From positions 1,178,001 through 1,242,000 of the forward strand of contig JANFNE010000004.1 of assembly GCA_024867545.1 (NCBI GenBank): 64,000 nt of DNA, written 5' to 3'. This DNA is from Phytopythium helicoides (Eukaryota; Oomycota; Peronosporomycetes; Pythiales; Pythiaceae). The stretch's first letter is position 1. Each line of letters opens with the position of its first letter. Of the stretch, positions 11,282 to 20,805 are shown in pieces. A program made the position numbers and the translations under genes. The notes below the pieces were generated by a model. The model searched no databases. It was not told the origin of the DNA and was given only the letters and a program-made list of their open reading frames with translations.

Positions 11282-12520
11282 CTACGGCTGGGCACTGCGC
11301 ACGACGCGCTCCACGCCGGTGGGCGTGAGGAAGTTGTCCTCGAGCCCGAGGAACACGAGCTGCGCACGCGCCACGAGCGCCACGACGGGCGACACACTCT
11401 CGTCCGTGACGAGGTTGCCACCCAGGCTGAGCGCACGCAGCGACCTGGGGGCGTTACGGCTCAGGGCGTCGAGCAGCGTCGCGACGCCGCGGTCGCTCAT
11501 GTAGTTGCGGCGAACGTCGAGGCGTTGCAGCTGCGTCAGGTTGCCGCTTTCGATCGCGCGCGCGAGCTCAGCGGCGCCGGCGTCGGCGAGGTGGTTGCCA
11601 CCGAGCACGAGGTCACGCAGCTTCGGGCAAGCGCCGTCGCCGAGCGCGTCGGCTAGCGCCTTGACGGCGTTTCGTGTGGTCGTGTTGCAGAACACGGCAG
11701 GCAGCTGCAGGCTCTCGAGCTTGGGCAGTTCGTGGAGCACCTGGGCAAGGCGCACGACCGCAAGCTCGCCGTCGTTGTCTGCGGTCGGCGCCAGCTCGGC
11801 GCAGCTCCACGCGTACAGCGGGGCCTGGATGCTAACTGGCGACGAGTCCGAAGGGCTGTTGGGCGTCGTGAGCACCTGGTTGTCCGGCTTGTAGACGACG
11901 AGCTGGCGCAGGCTGTTGAGCGCGGCGAGCGGCGCGTGCGGCGCGACGAGCGCGGCTTGCAGCTGCGAGACCTCGAGGCGGATGGAGAATACGCAGGAGG
12001 GCAGCAGTGCGTCGGCGGCCGAGTTGAGCACGCGCAGCTGGAGCACGTCTTTGCCGTCGAGGAAGGAGAAGACGGCGCGCGCCACGTCCTCGTTGGCGAG
12101 CAGCGGGAAGAGCACGTGGGAGCTAGCGCGGCGGCGCTTGCTGGGGCGCGCGGCCACGTCGACGTCGCGCTCGAAGCGCTTGGCGAGCGCCGAGACAGCG
12201 GCGTCCTCGCTGGCGTGCGCTTCGTGGAAGCTGGCGGCGACGAGCGCCTGCACGCGGCGGCGCAGCGTCTCGACGGCCGCGTACTCGCTGAGCGAGGCTG
12301 CGCGTGCGTACAGGGCGAGCTCGACGCGCTTGGCGACGAGCGCGAGGCCTTCATCACCAGGCGAGCGCTGGGCCTGCAGCAGACGCAGCACCTGCTGCAC
12401 GACGCGGCGGCGCGCCGGCATGTCGGAGGCGGGCGAGCGCCACTGCACGTCGCCCAGCGGCTCGAGCTTGGGCTCGCGCTTGAGCAGCGCGTAGCTGGCG
12501 GCGCGCGCAGAGGACGCCAT
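11282..12520 (-). CDS. KIX-like / F-box-like / leucine-rich repeat protein
   Basis: Single exon, 412 residues from MASSARAASY. Residues about 27-95 begin with WRSPASDMPARRRVVQQVL and continue with EGLALVAKRVELALYARA and LSEYAAVETLRRRVQAL. This matches the three-helix KIX domain at the N-terminus of plant-type MED15 (WRxxLxxxxRxxhVxxhhxxL, then a Y-A-A-S-x-x-x-Y helix). A nuclear localisation-type patch PSKRRRASS lies at 126-134. Residues about 137-180 (LFPLLANEDVARAVFSFLDGKDVLQLRVLNSA) look F-box-like. From about 265 to the end there are LRRs of the RNI type (LRDLVLGGNHLADAGAAEL, LQRLDVRRNYMSDRGVATL, LRALSLGGNLVTDESV). I infer a nuclear adaptor linking transcription-factor or Mediator contacts with an LRR surface; no enzyme activity is evident. 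The frame is open upstream, but that part is not conserved in style. Confidence 0.8.
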   Translation of the reverse strand: MASSARAASYALLKREPKLEPLGDVQWRSPASDMPARRRVVQQVLRLLQAQRSPGDEGLALVAKRVELALYARAASLSEYAAVETLRRRVQALVAASFHEAHASEDAAVSALAKRFERDVDVAARPSKRRRASSHVLFPLLANEDVARAVFSFLDGKDVLQLRVLNSAADALLPSCVFSIRLEVSQLQAALVAPHAPLAALNSLRQLVVYKPDNQVLTTPNSPSDSSPVSIQAPLYAWSCAELAPTADNDGELAVVRLAQVLHELPKLESLQLPAVFCNTTTRNAVKALADALGDGACPKLRDLVLGGNHLADAGAAELARAIESGNLTQLQRLDVRRNYMSDRGVATLLDALSRNAPRSLRALSLGGNLVTDESVSPVVALVARAQLVFLGLEDNFLTPTGVERVVRSAQP

Positions 12521-15500
12521 GGCGCTAGCAAGTACTGGCGAGCAGTGGGCGTGGGGTACTCTTGCTCCAGCGGGCAAAAGTCGGAGTGCGCGGTCGGTGC
12601 AACCTGCCTGACGGCCGACAGGTACGGCGCCGCGCCGTACTGTAGACGATTGCATAGGGAGGCGCGAGCCATTCTTTACGCGCGGCGAGGCCTATACAGC
12701 GCGCAGGCCTCCGCGCTTCCAGCTGGTGGCCGTACCGTACGCCTCTCAAAAAAATCTCACAAGTTCTCACTTTGGGCGGCGGCGCCGGAGCTTTTCAGAA
12801 ATCTCGCGCTCGCGGCACGCGCACAAGCGGACACTTGACATGGTTGCAGCTCACTGCCCGAACGGCGAGCGGATTGCCCCGCTCAGATCGGGCTCATTTG
12901 ACCTGCTTGACGCGCTAAAGTCTCCGGAACGGCACGCGCTTTCGGCGGTGCTGCTGGTGGCCCACCGCCGCGAGTAAAGTGAATTTTCCGCAGTTGGCAC
13001 GCGCCTCACCGCCGAGTGGCCAGCCGCGAGCGGAGAGGAGCAAATTGACTTTGATGCACGCGTCTCGCAGACCCACAAGGTGCAGTAATGGCGTTCCGGC
13101 GAGTGTCCGACTGGCGCCAACTGTGATTTCCGGCATCGCCGCTCTGGCCAGCAGGCTTGGACTGATTTCGTATGGGCAGCGCCTCTTGCATGCATCGTGG
13201 GGCTCTGGAAGCAGCATAGAATGCCATCCACATCAACTTGGGCCGATGTAAAAGCATGAAGGCGATAGACTCGGTTGGGACATTTTGGACCTGCAAGATG
13301 GCTCTTGAAAAGCGAGGGCAAGAACCAAAGGGAGCCAAGTGGACACGCTAGAGGGTTTGCTGCGATGACTGTACCATGACATCAAGAGGCCTTAGTTGCC
13401 GTGTGGCGTAAAGGCCCCGAAAGGTGGGAGTGCCGCATTGCAACGAGCGTTTGCTTGTCAAAATGGCTCCGCCCACGACGGGCCACAAGTCGGAAATTTC
13501 ACTGCCGAGAAAGAGTAGCACGCTGTAAAAGGGCTGCCCGTTCAACTTTGAAGCTTGCTTATCTCATGAAATGTATGCCTGCGCAACCCCACGCGATAAG
13601 CAAGCGCGCGTTCTGCTCGGTCTCTCGCCCTCGCCACTCTCAATGATCAACCGCCTAGCCCGTGCTGCAAGTGTCGCGCCGTAGCCCTCGGTTTATCCGA
13701 CACGGAGATGACGCCTGCAACTCCTCTCTTCCTTCTTCCGTGCCGGCCGTCAGATCGGCTTCCCATGGGACCCAGATTCCTGTCGCCTTCAGACCTCTAT
13801 TTTCCTAGCTGACGTCAAGCAGATACACTCGCGTTAGTACTGTATCCTATCCAATGCGTTGCTGGCCTTTACGGGCTCTCTAACGCGAGCTTCTACACCA
13901 TGGATGGCTCGCAGTCGCAACTCGACAATAGTAGACGCTGAAGCAGGGGCTGATGCGGGTTGTACGGTTGGATAGGCGCAAGGCGCGCTCTCTCGTGTAC
14001 GACGGATCTGTGACGATGCATGGCGAAAGAGATCCCTAGCGTCGACCGCCGGGCGGCAGACGAGCGAAGTTGAATTCAATCGCATTTTTTCAAGGCCAAA
14101 CTGCACGACGTTGCAGACCGACGACGAGATAGCGAGCCAACGACTCGGATGGAGCAACACAACGAGCTCCCTATGACCAAAAGATCTAGTACTGCGTGCA
14201 TGTGCATGCCCTCGTGACACGGGTCGTGTGCATGGTGGCCATGTCAGGCTCGCAGACCCACACGTTCCGCACCCTTAGTACAACTCTAGTTAACGACGCC
14301 CGGAGGCGCAGGCACTTGCAGAGCTGCCCGCAAGAGCATGAGGCAGAAACGAGTCACCGATACTTGAGCTGCTCATGCTTCATGAACTCCCACTTGTTCC
14401 CCAGTGACAGCTGATGGTCACTGCGCGATCGCGTCGCTCATCGCAGAGACGTTTGAAACTGAGTCATGACTCGCAGTCAGCCATTTGGTTCGTCAACATC
14501 CATCGGGATCGGGAGCAGTCTGCACATGACTTTCGATGGAGGCCCGACAACACTTGTACGGTGTAGCTCTGATGAGCGCGCTGGTGCGCAGCGCGTGGAC
14601 TCAGCAATCCCAGGATGGGGCTTCCCTATGGTGGTGGCCCGCATCACCGCATCACAACTCCAGCTTCGCCAATTACAATGTAGCTCAGGGATATGTTAAT
14701 GAGAAGATCTGCGCAGTGGTGGTGATAGAGTCCGAGCAGTGATGCACTACGGATGTGCCTTGTGCGTCAGCATGCTTGCGATCTCGGTATTCGGCAGACC
14801 TCTATCTAGGCCACGCCAGCTGATCCGTCTGTCGGCTGTTCGCCACCAACCAACTGCTTGCCACAGTCAATCGGCACAACAATCCCGCTTTCATACAGCA
14901 AAGCAGCTCCATGATAACATGTTGGTGTGCAGCATCGTCTCGCCTGTGCTTGGTACGTGACTCGAGAGATTCGGAGCTCCTTCGACGCCCGTCCTATCGA
15001 TATTGCCACCAAGCAACCGCTTGCAGCGGTTGATCCGCCACGCAGATCCGCACTAACAGCTCCAGGACTATGTAGTTGTCACTGTGGCACCGGCATGCTT
15101 GCGTCAGGGATGCGGCTTGAGAGGCTTCGATCTCCTCTGATGTGCTTGCTGACTCCGGCTAGCAGCAAAATTTGGCTCCTCAACGAGCCGCTCACCAGCA
15201 TCATCGGCAAGGCACTCGTACCTTGCGCCTCAAGTAGCAGCGCGACCGCATTGGCAAAGTCGTGGCGGGTGCTACCGGTAGCTGCAAGTGATATGTACTA
15301 ATGCTCGCTCCTCCTCCACCCGCTGTGTTGACCATTCTCGGTTTTCGCAGCAGCAAGATGAAGCCGACGCCTCGCGACCACCAGAGTTGGCGGCGCGCTC
15401 TGAATTGTCCGGAGGATGCCGTTCCTCGGTAGCAGACGAGCACCATGACGAGCCAAGCTTCTGCATTGCGCTCGGCAAGCAAGTGTTGACGTCTTGCAGA

Positions 15501-15762
15501 AGCAGCAGCGGAGTCCGCGAGTACACTGTAAAGTGCATCATTTCATTTCCGCTTCAACTGGTTGTAGTCCCCCACGTCGCACCGTTGCCGCGACATGTAT
15601 ACGTCCATGGCGGCCGTATAGCACTCGCGTGTACAGTAATTCCCCCTTTTCGAGGTTCTTGCCTTGGCAGGGTTCAGACCGCCCAGAAAAGGCGGGCGAC
15701 ACCTTCAGCGGCGGCGGCGGCGGCAGCGGCGGTAGCAGCGGGCGACGGAGCACGGCGAGGCG
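12521..15762. other. Gene-poor stretch, 3.2 kb
   Basis: No supported gene. The many short frames show no recognisable domain and have a lower GC content than the flanking genes. Nothing like a tRNA, rRNA, transposase or reverse transcriptase was seen. The last 100 nt (GGCGGCGGCGG run near 15708-15735) are the leader of the syntaxin gene. Confidence 0.45.
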
Positions 15763-17013
15763 ATGGCAGCGAACCGCACGAGCGACTTCCAGCGGCTATG
15801 CGCGCAGCTGGGACGCGCGGCGGACGGCGGCGCGCTGCCGGCGGTGCGAGGCTTGACGCTGCCGCGGCGGCGAGGGGAGCGGCGCTAACGAGGCGTGTGG
15901 AGCAGAAGCACCCGCAGACGGCGATCCAGGAGAACGCGCAGTTCAATGCGGCGGCTTCCGACATCTCTAAGGAGGTGTACCAGGCCTCGCAGCGCCTGCA
16001 GCAGCTCACGCAGCGTACGTGGCGAGTGGAGGGGAGCGAAGGAGAGGCCGCCGGCTGACGATGGGATGTGTAGTGGTGCGGCAGAACAACATGTTCAACG
16101 ACCCGACAGAGGCTATCAACGAGCTCGCGGCGCTGGTTAAGAAGGACATCACTGACATCAACATGCAGCTCGACAACTTGCAGGTGGGGAAGAAACCCTG
16201 AACGATTGTCGCTGACACGTGGCAGCTGACTTGTCACGGCGCTGCGCAGGAGTACATTAACAGCAAGCGCGCGACGTACGGGTCACGGCAAGCCGCGAAC
16301 CACTCGGACGCGATCGTGTCGCTCATGAAGTCGAACCTGATGGCGACCACGCGCGGCTTCAAGGACATCCTTGAAGTGCGCCAGGAGAACATGAAGTTGC
16401 AGCAGAGTCGGCGTGCGCGCTACGGCAAGACAGCGTCCACAGCGCTGGGCAAGCCGCTAGCATTCAAGGCCCCCGCTCCGCCGTCCTCGCAGAATGGAAA
16501 CAGCGCTCGCGACTCTCATGCACCGCTGAGTAGCAACGGGCTGAGACCTTTGGGGCTTCCGAGACCAAACGGAGTGGTCGGGGACGATGGCAGCAGCAGC
16601 AGCGAGATCCAGCCACTTATTTCAACCATGACACAGGAGCAGGTTGTGGCCGAGCAGCAGAACTACACGGAGGCGCGCGCCGAGGCCGTGACACAGATTG
16701 AGAGCCACATTGTGGACATTGGGCAGCTTTTCGGGCGCCTGTCCACTCTAATCCACGAGCAGGGAGACCTCGTTCGAAGGTGCGTTGGTGCGCCTTGTGT
16801 GGCGGCATTTGGGTCCCTGCAACTAACCTTGTTCTCGCTTTGATGGGTGGCAGGATCGACGACAACGTGGACGACACGCTCGCCAATGTGTCGGCGGGCG
16901 AAAACGAGCTGCTCAAGTACTTCTCCAGCCTGTCGAACAATAGAATGCTGGCACTCAAGGTCTCCGCTATTTTATTCGTCTTCCTGGTCTTCTTCATGTT
17001 CTTCCTAGCGTAG
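15763..17013 (+). CDS. Syntaxin-5 / Sed5-type Qa-SNARE
   Basis: Five exons (15763..15843, 15906..16014, 16074..16183, 16250..16779, 16854..17013; introns 59-74 nt, all joining in frame) give 329 residues. It is the Golgi t-SNARE for ER-Golgi and intra-Golgi fusion. The N-terminus MAANRTSDFQRL carries the R-T-x-x-F peptide by which Sed5/syntaxin-5 binds the SM protein Sly1. Next come the regulatory helices: QASQRLQQLTQLVRQNN, DPTEAINELAALVKKDI, and SLMKSNLMATTRGFKDILEVRQEN, a hallmark of syntaxin-5. The SNARE motif spans ARAEAVTQIESHIVDIGQL to RRIDDNVDDTLANV, with the zero-layer Gln in IHEQGDLV. A C-terminal anchor helix (LKVSAILFVFLVFFMFFLA) ends the protein. Family assignment is firm and the splice borders reproduce a gap-free family alignment. 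Confidence 0.93.
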
Positions 17014-17077
17014 TCGGCGAGCATGGGGAAAGCGATAATACCACTTCACTTCCAAGCCAACGCGCGTCGTCGTCCCG

Positions 17078-17108
17078 TGTCTGTCTCTGTCTCTCTCTGT
17101 CTGTCTGG
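17078..17108 (+). repeat. Imperfect (TGTC)n / (TC)n microsatellite
   Basis: Pyrimidine/TGTC-type short repeat in the small gap between the convergent syntaxin and HIG1 genes. Similar runs lie at 18371..18400 and 27521..27550. Confidence 0.8.
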
Positions 17109-17135
17109 GTCCCTGGTCGCTGCAGCTGATAGACG

Positions 17136-17381
17136 CTACTTCCTCTGCTGGTCCTTCTTGCCACCCAGCGCCAGGAAGGAGCCAAGCGCCACGACCGCCA
17201 CCGTGCCGCCCTGCGCCACCACGCGCATGCGCATGAAGCGCTGCTGCGTCTTGGCGTCGGCCGCGCGTCGGAAGGCCGAGAGGCCGCCCACGAGCGCGCC
17301 CACCGTCGCCAGGCAGCCCAGCGGCACCAGCGGGTCCTCGGCCATGCGCCGCTGCAGCTTTTCGAAGCCCGTCTCCTGCAT
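17136..17381 (-). CDS. HIG1-domain mitochondrial protein (RCF1/HIGD type)
   Basis: Single exon, 81 residues, the usual size for a short HIG1 protein. It has the pattern RRMAEDPLVPLGCLATVGALVGGLSAFRR, then TQQRFMRMRVVAQGGTVAVVALGSF. This is the two-helix hairpin of the hypoxia-induced gene 1 family, with the conserved P-L-V-P-hG-x-x-A-T entry to helix 1 and the MRxRVxAQGxTVxAhhxG second helix. Family members sit in the inner mitochondrial membrane and help assemble or tune cytochrome c oxidase supercomplexes. The start is the ATG at 17381 (MQETGFEKL). It is divergent from the ATP synthase subunit d gene 285 nt away, so two respiratory-chain genes share one promoter region. Confidence 0.87.
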   Translation of the reverse strand: MQETGFEKLQRRMAEDPLVPLGCLATVGALVGGLSAFRRAADAKTQQRFMRMRVVAQGGTVAVVALGSFLALGGKKDQQRK

Positions 17382-17437
17382 TGCGCCGCCGCTTGTCAAT
17401 GCGCTCTTTGTGCCATGGCACGGCTTGGCGTGGTGGG

Positions 17438-17472
17438 TGTCGATTCAAAGAATCGCGGTCGATTCGAAGAAT
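17438..17472. promoter_or_regulatory. Direct repeat in the shared HIG1 / ATP synthase d promoter region
   Basis: GTCGATTCAAAGAAT (17438) and GTCGATTCGAAGAAT (17458) repeat with a 20-nt period inside the 285-nt gap between two divergent oxidative phosphorylation genes. I infer a regulatory role from position only. The second copy contains the small palindrome TTCGAA. Confidence 0.35.
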
Positions 17473-17666
17473 TGACATTATTTCTCAGAGGTGTATAGTT
17501 TATATATGTGTATGGTATGTTAGACTGCGATAGTATGTAATTACAATTCTCATAGGGTATGTGGTTGCGCGACCGACTCGTGGCCGCAAGCCACACGAAG
17601 GGGGGCCTCGCGGCGGCGCCATCTTCACTGCCGCCCGCCTTCCGCGCAAGCCAAGAAGCCGACAAC

Positions 17667-18218
17667 ATGCTGTCCTCGCTCCGCCAGCAGGTGGTGCGCC
17701 GCTGCCTGAGCGCGCGCGCCTTCGAGTGGGAGGCCATCTCGGCCAAGCTGACGGACCCGCGCGCGCGCGCGGCGCTCGACTCGCTGCGCAACGCGCACGG
17801 CGAGATCCAGGCCGAGGCGCGCAAGTTCGTGGTGGAGCCCGAGCCGATCGACTTTGAGTACTACCGCTCGGTCATCAAGAACAAGGAGCTCGTGGACGCC
17901 ATGGAGGCCAACTACAAGAGCATCTCGTTCCCGGAGATCACGCCCGCCGACCTGGACGTCATCACGGCCGACACGCCCGAGGAGCTGCGCCTGAACGAGA
18001 AGGAGACGGTGGACCAGCTCTTCGCCCAGCTCAACGAAAAGGTTGAGGACTCCAAGAAGCGCATCGTCGAGCTGCAGGAGCTCGTCGGCCTTATGGAGGA
18101 GACGCGCACCTCGCGCGCTACCACCATGGACGAGGTCACGGCCATGTACCCGGAGGTCGCCGACGAGATTGACGACGAAATCGCCAACTACGACTGGGAG
18201 AAGGACGTGCAGGTCTAA
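17667..18218 (+). CDS. Mitochondrial F-ATP synthase subunit d
   Basis: Single exon, 183 residues starting MLSSLRQQVVRRC, a plausible mitochondrial targeting peptide (basic, no acids in the first 15). The body carries the peripheral-stalk subunit d pattern. This includes FEWEAISAKLTDPRARAALDSLR, a pattern AEARKFVVEPEPIDFEYYRSVIKN (the PxxIDWxxYKxxI motif of the family), and KELVDAMEANYKSISFPE. A long acidic coiled coil (EKETVDQLFAQLNEKVEDSKKR) ends in EIANYDWEKDVQV. It holds the F1 head to the membrane sector in the inner membrane. The frame is open 36 codons upstream of this ATG, but the 17667 start leaves a normal presequence. Confidence 0.88.
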   Translation: MLSSLRQQVVRRCLSARAFEWEAISAKLTDPRARAALDSLRNAHGEIQAEARKFVVEPEPIDFEYYRSVIKNKELVDAMEANYKSISFPEITPADLDVITADTPEELRLNEKETVDQLFAQLNEKVEDSKKRIVELQELVGLMEETRTSRATTMDEVTAMYPEVADEIDDEIANYDWEKDVQV

Positions 18219-18654
18219 GTGCAGCGCGCAGACGTCTTCGTCTTTCTACAGGGGGCCGCGGCGGCAGCGCCGCGTGGTGCGCTCTTGCCGCCTAGGGAAG
18301 GGAATAACACGAGCGTCCGTCTCCGCTGATCAACAAGTAACTCTGTGCGATGAACGCCCGACGCGGAGCTTGTCTGTTTGTCTGCCTGCCTGCCTGTCTG
18401 GATGTGTACTGTAGCTCGATGGTTGTCGTTGGTTCAGCCGAGTAACACGGTGGTCGTGGTGCCATGCTCATGGAGCGCACTTGCTGGCCAGTGATGGTTG
18501 CTATCAATGCCCAGCTCTCGCACAGGCTCTTACAGCTCAAACATCCATGGAACCTCGATCATAGCGTCCAAACTGCTATTCATCTACTGTAGTGTCTCAT
18601 TCTCTCATTCGGCCCATGGACGCTCGTGACGCCTCCATCCACTCGCGAGAGCGA
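18219..18654. other. Intergenic region between convergent genes
   Basis: 436 nt holding the 3' ends of ATP synthase d and the twin-CX9C gene. A TGTC/TGCC-type short repeat lies at 18371..18400. No gene supported. Confidence 0.55.
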
Positions 18655-18933
18655 CTACTCGCGCGTGCGGTAGGCCTCCGGCACGCGGAAGAGCGTCTTG
18701 GGCGCCTTGGCGGCCGCCGCGTCCACGCAGTCGTTGTACGCGGCCATGGAGGCGCGGCAGGCCCCGTCGAGCGCGCGGTTGCCCACGTCAGCGTCGCTCT
18801 CGCCCGCCGGCTGCTTGCCGTGCTCGTAGAAGCACGCGAAGAACTTGTCCGCCACCTTGTCACAGCCCGCGGGCACGCGCGGAAAGTGCTCGCTCACGCG
18901 CGGCAGCGGCTTGTCGGTCGCGGTCGGCGCCAT
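18655..18933 (-). CDS. Twin CX9C (CHCH) intermembrane-space protein
   Basis: Single exon, 92 residues, starting MAPTATDKPLPRVSEH. Two exact C-x9-C motifs are present, CDKVADKFFAC and CRASMAAYNDC. They form a coiled-coil-helix-coiled-coil-helix hairpin of the type imported and oxidised by the Mia40/Erv1 relay in the mitochondrial intermembrane space. Hydrophobic residues in the first helix (VADKFF before the second Cys) resemble the internal targeting signal. The C-terminus FRVPEAYRTRE is a short basic tail. I cannot place it in a specific CHCH subfamily (COX assembly factor, complex I subunit or MICOS partner). It lies next to two other mitochondrial genes. The frame extends 23 codons upstream to a non-ATG, so 18933 is the natural start. 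Confidence 0.75.
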   Translation of the reverse strand: MAPTATDKPLPRVSEHFPRVPAGCDKVADKFFACFYEHGKQPAGESDADVGNRALDGACRASMAAYNDCVDAAAAKAPKTLFRVPEAYRTRE

Positions 18934-19171
18934 CTCTCGTCTCGAAGCGGGGTGACTTGGATTGTGGCATGTCTTTGGGCGGACTGGTGGTGGTGGCGGC
19001 ATACAAAACGCAAGATAAAGGGCGGTAATGGATGGCTACTGGCGGGTAGCGTCATGGGCGACTCGATGCGAGAGCCATGCGTCATCAGGCAATGCATCGC
19101 GGTCGGCTCCGTGTTGAATGCCATCGTGTTTGTCTATCTACGTCCATGCTCGTCCTACTAGTCGATGAATA

Positions 19172-19862
19172 TTACTGTAAGCAGCGCCCACCCTTCGTCG
19201 CCGTCCCCTGGAGTGCCAAAGACACCTCGTCGGCTTGCAGCTCGCACTCATCAGCAGCTAAAGCAAGCAGCTCTTGATCATCGCAGAGAGCTCCAGCAGC
19301 GTGCTCGGTGCGTTGCCAGTCGACGCATGCGGTCCAGTCTCCTCTCGGGGTCGAAAGCAAAAGGCGGCGCGTGTTATCTGCTCGCACAGCGCACGAGGCG
19401 GATCGTGTTAACTGCTCAGTCGTCAGCGTCCATACGATACCGGCAAGCGAAGTGCGCCGCTGCTGCCGCCTGGAGAGCGTCGAGGGGTCGAGCCCCTTCC
19501 AGCCCAGCCGAGACGGCAGTCAGCAGCAAACAGCGAGCGCCACGTACGTTCCGTCGTCGTCCTCGCCGTCGTCGAAGAAGAGGAACTCGGCCGAGTGGAA
19601 GACGAGCCCCGAGTCGAGCGCCGTCGCCAGCGCCGCCGACAGCGGCCGCCCGATCTGCGTCCAGCAGCGTCCGTCAGTCGGCCGAATCGATAGGCGTCAA
19701 TGGAGAGGAGGCGACACGTACGGCGCCGCCGAAGCGCTGCTTTCCAGCCTGCACGGCGCTCTCGAAGGCCTCAGCTGCGCGTCGAGAGCTGCCAGTGCGT
19801 GCCATGCGCCGAGCGGCCGCGCGCGTCATGCGCAGGCGCTGGCCCACACGGTAGAAGGTCAT
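19172..19862 (-). CDS. Three-exon orphan protein (about 181 aa)
   Basis: Exons 19862..19722, 19654..19548 and 19469..19172 join in frame across introns of 67 and 78 nt, both with GTACGT donors. The protein starts MTFYRVGQRLRMTRAAARRM and continues with AFESAVQAGKQRFGGAIGRP, LSAALATALDSGLVFHSAEF and an acidic hinge LFFDDGEDDDG. It ends with a Leu/Ala/Glu-rich part containing ACVDWQRTEHAAGAL and DDQELLALAADECELQADEV. I recognise no family. Support for reality comes from two independent consensus introns that keep the frame open through three different frames, and from the mixed-helix look of the product. An upstream coding exon is possible because the frame continues open beyond 19862. Expression data would decide. 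Confidence 0.5.
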
Positions 19863-19989
19863 GCTGCTGCGGGGCTCGGAGGTGAGGAGGTGACCGCCAC
19901 CACAAATGCAGTGCGTTTCTACCTGCGCGAACCGATCACATTCGTTTTGGGAGGTTCTCGGCCACTTCAACAAGAGACACACTCGCATC

Positions 19990-20805
19990 GCCTTCGATAA
20001 CCTGCCAGTGTCGACAGGCACCGACCAGGACCCGCCAATGCCGACAGACGCAGAGCTCGCACCGCCAGAGAACGCCACGTTTCCTTAGGACAGTCCGCCA
20101 GACACGCTCACCAAGTCACCAATAGCAGTCATGAGCACACCCGATCGATCAGGACGCACCACTGGTCGCAGAGCGACTTAAAACGCACACGACTACGCTT
20201 TCCTCTACGCTCGTCGCAGCGATTGGGCCCACGTTTGCTACACTGCTTGTCGTTCTCTCGCTGGTGCCGCTCAGGTTGCTCGTGCTGCCACCTGCGCCAT
20301 TCGACAACGGACCACTCGACAGCGAGATGGAAGCGCCGCTACTGCTCACGGAAAACCCGCCCTCAACTTCGATCTTCCCGACTCCAGACAACGTCGACGA
20401 TCCACTTCCATTACGCACGGACCCGCTCGCCACGCCAGAGTTGCCGCTCGTCTCGGTCACGTTGCTGATGCTGCTATTGCTGCTGCCCGCAGCGCTGCTC
20501 ATCGCAATCACGACCGAGTTGCTCGTCAGGACGACGACCTGCCATCAATCGTCGCGTCCCCTTCAGCACTCAGCACATTGCTAGCGCTGAGGGTCTTGAC
20601 GGAGAGCACAGCCCATATATCTACCTTGGAACTACACACGGAGTCGTCAACGCTTCGGCCGGCGATGCTGCCATGGATGTTGAGGATACCACCTCCAGAG
20701 CCGCTTGACAGGAAAAACACGTCAGGTCAAACGAAACCGCTGCTTGAGTTGACATTTGACACACTCACGTCACCCCCAGCAACGCTCGACGAACCACCAG
20801 ACTTC
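19990..20805 (-). pseudogene. Decayed Ser/Gly-rich repeat protein gene
   Basis: On the minus strand all segments read as low-complexity Ser/Gly/Val repeats: GGSSSVAGGDVSVSNVNSS, LSSGSGGGILNI, then a long stretch with SGNSGVASGSVRNGSGSS and GGFSVSSSGASISLSSGPL, and finally VSVSGGLS and FSGGASSASVGIGGSWSV. These segments lie in different frames and are broken by in-frame stops (TGA at about 20721, TAA near 20090) and at least two frame changes (about 20530 and 20130-20150). Oomycetes carry families of long extracellular-type proteins built from GG[DS]hSh[SA]SG repeats, and this looks like an eroded copy. Complementary plus-strand frames (Pro/Thr/Leu-rich) are its shadows. No intact start or end is visible. 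Confidence 0.6.

Noticed and set aside
15288..15762. Open frame leading into the syntaxin gene
   Set aside because: It joins syntaxin exon 2 only by chance through the intron; the exon 1 start at 15763 gives the Sly1-binding N-terminus.
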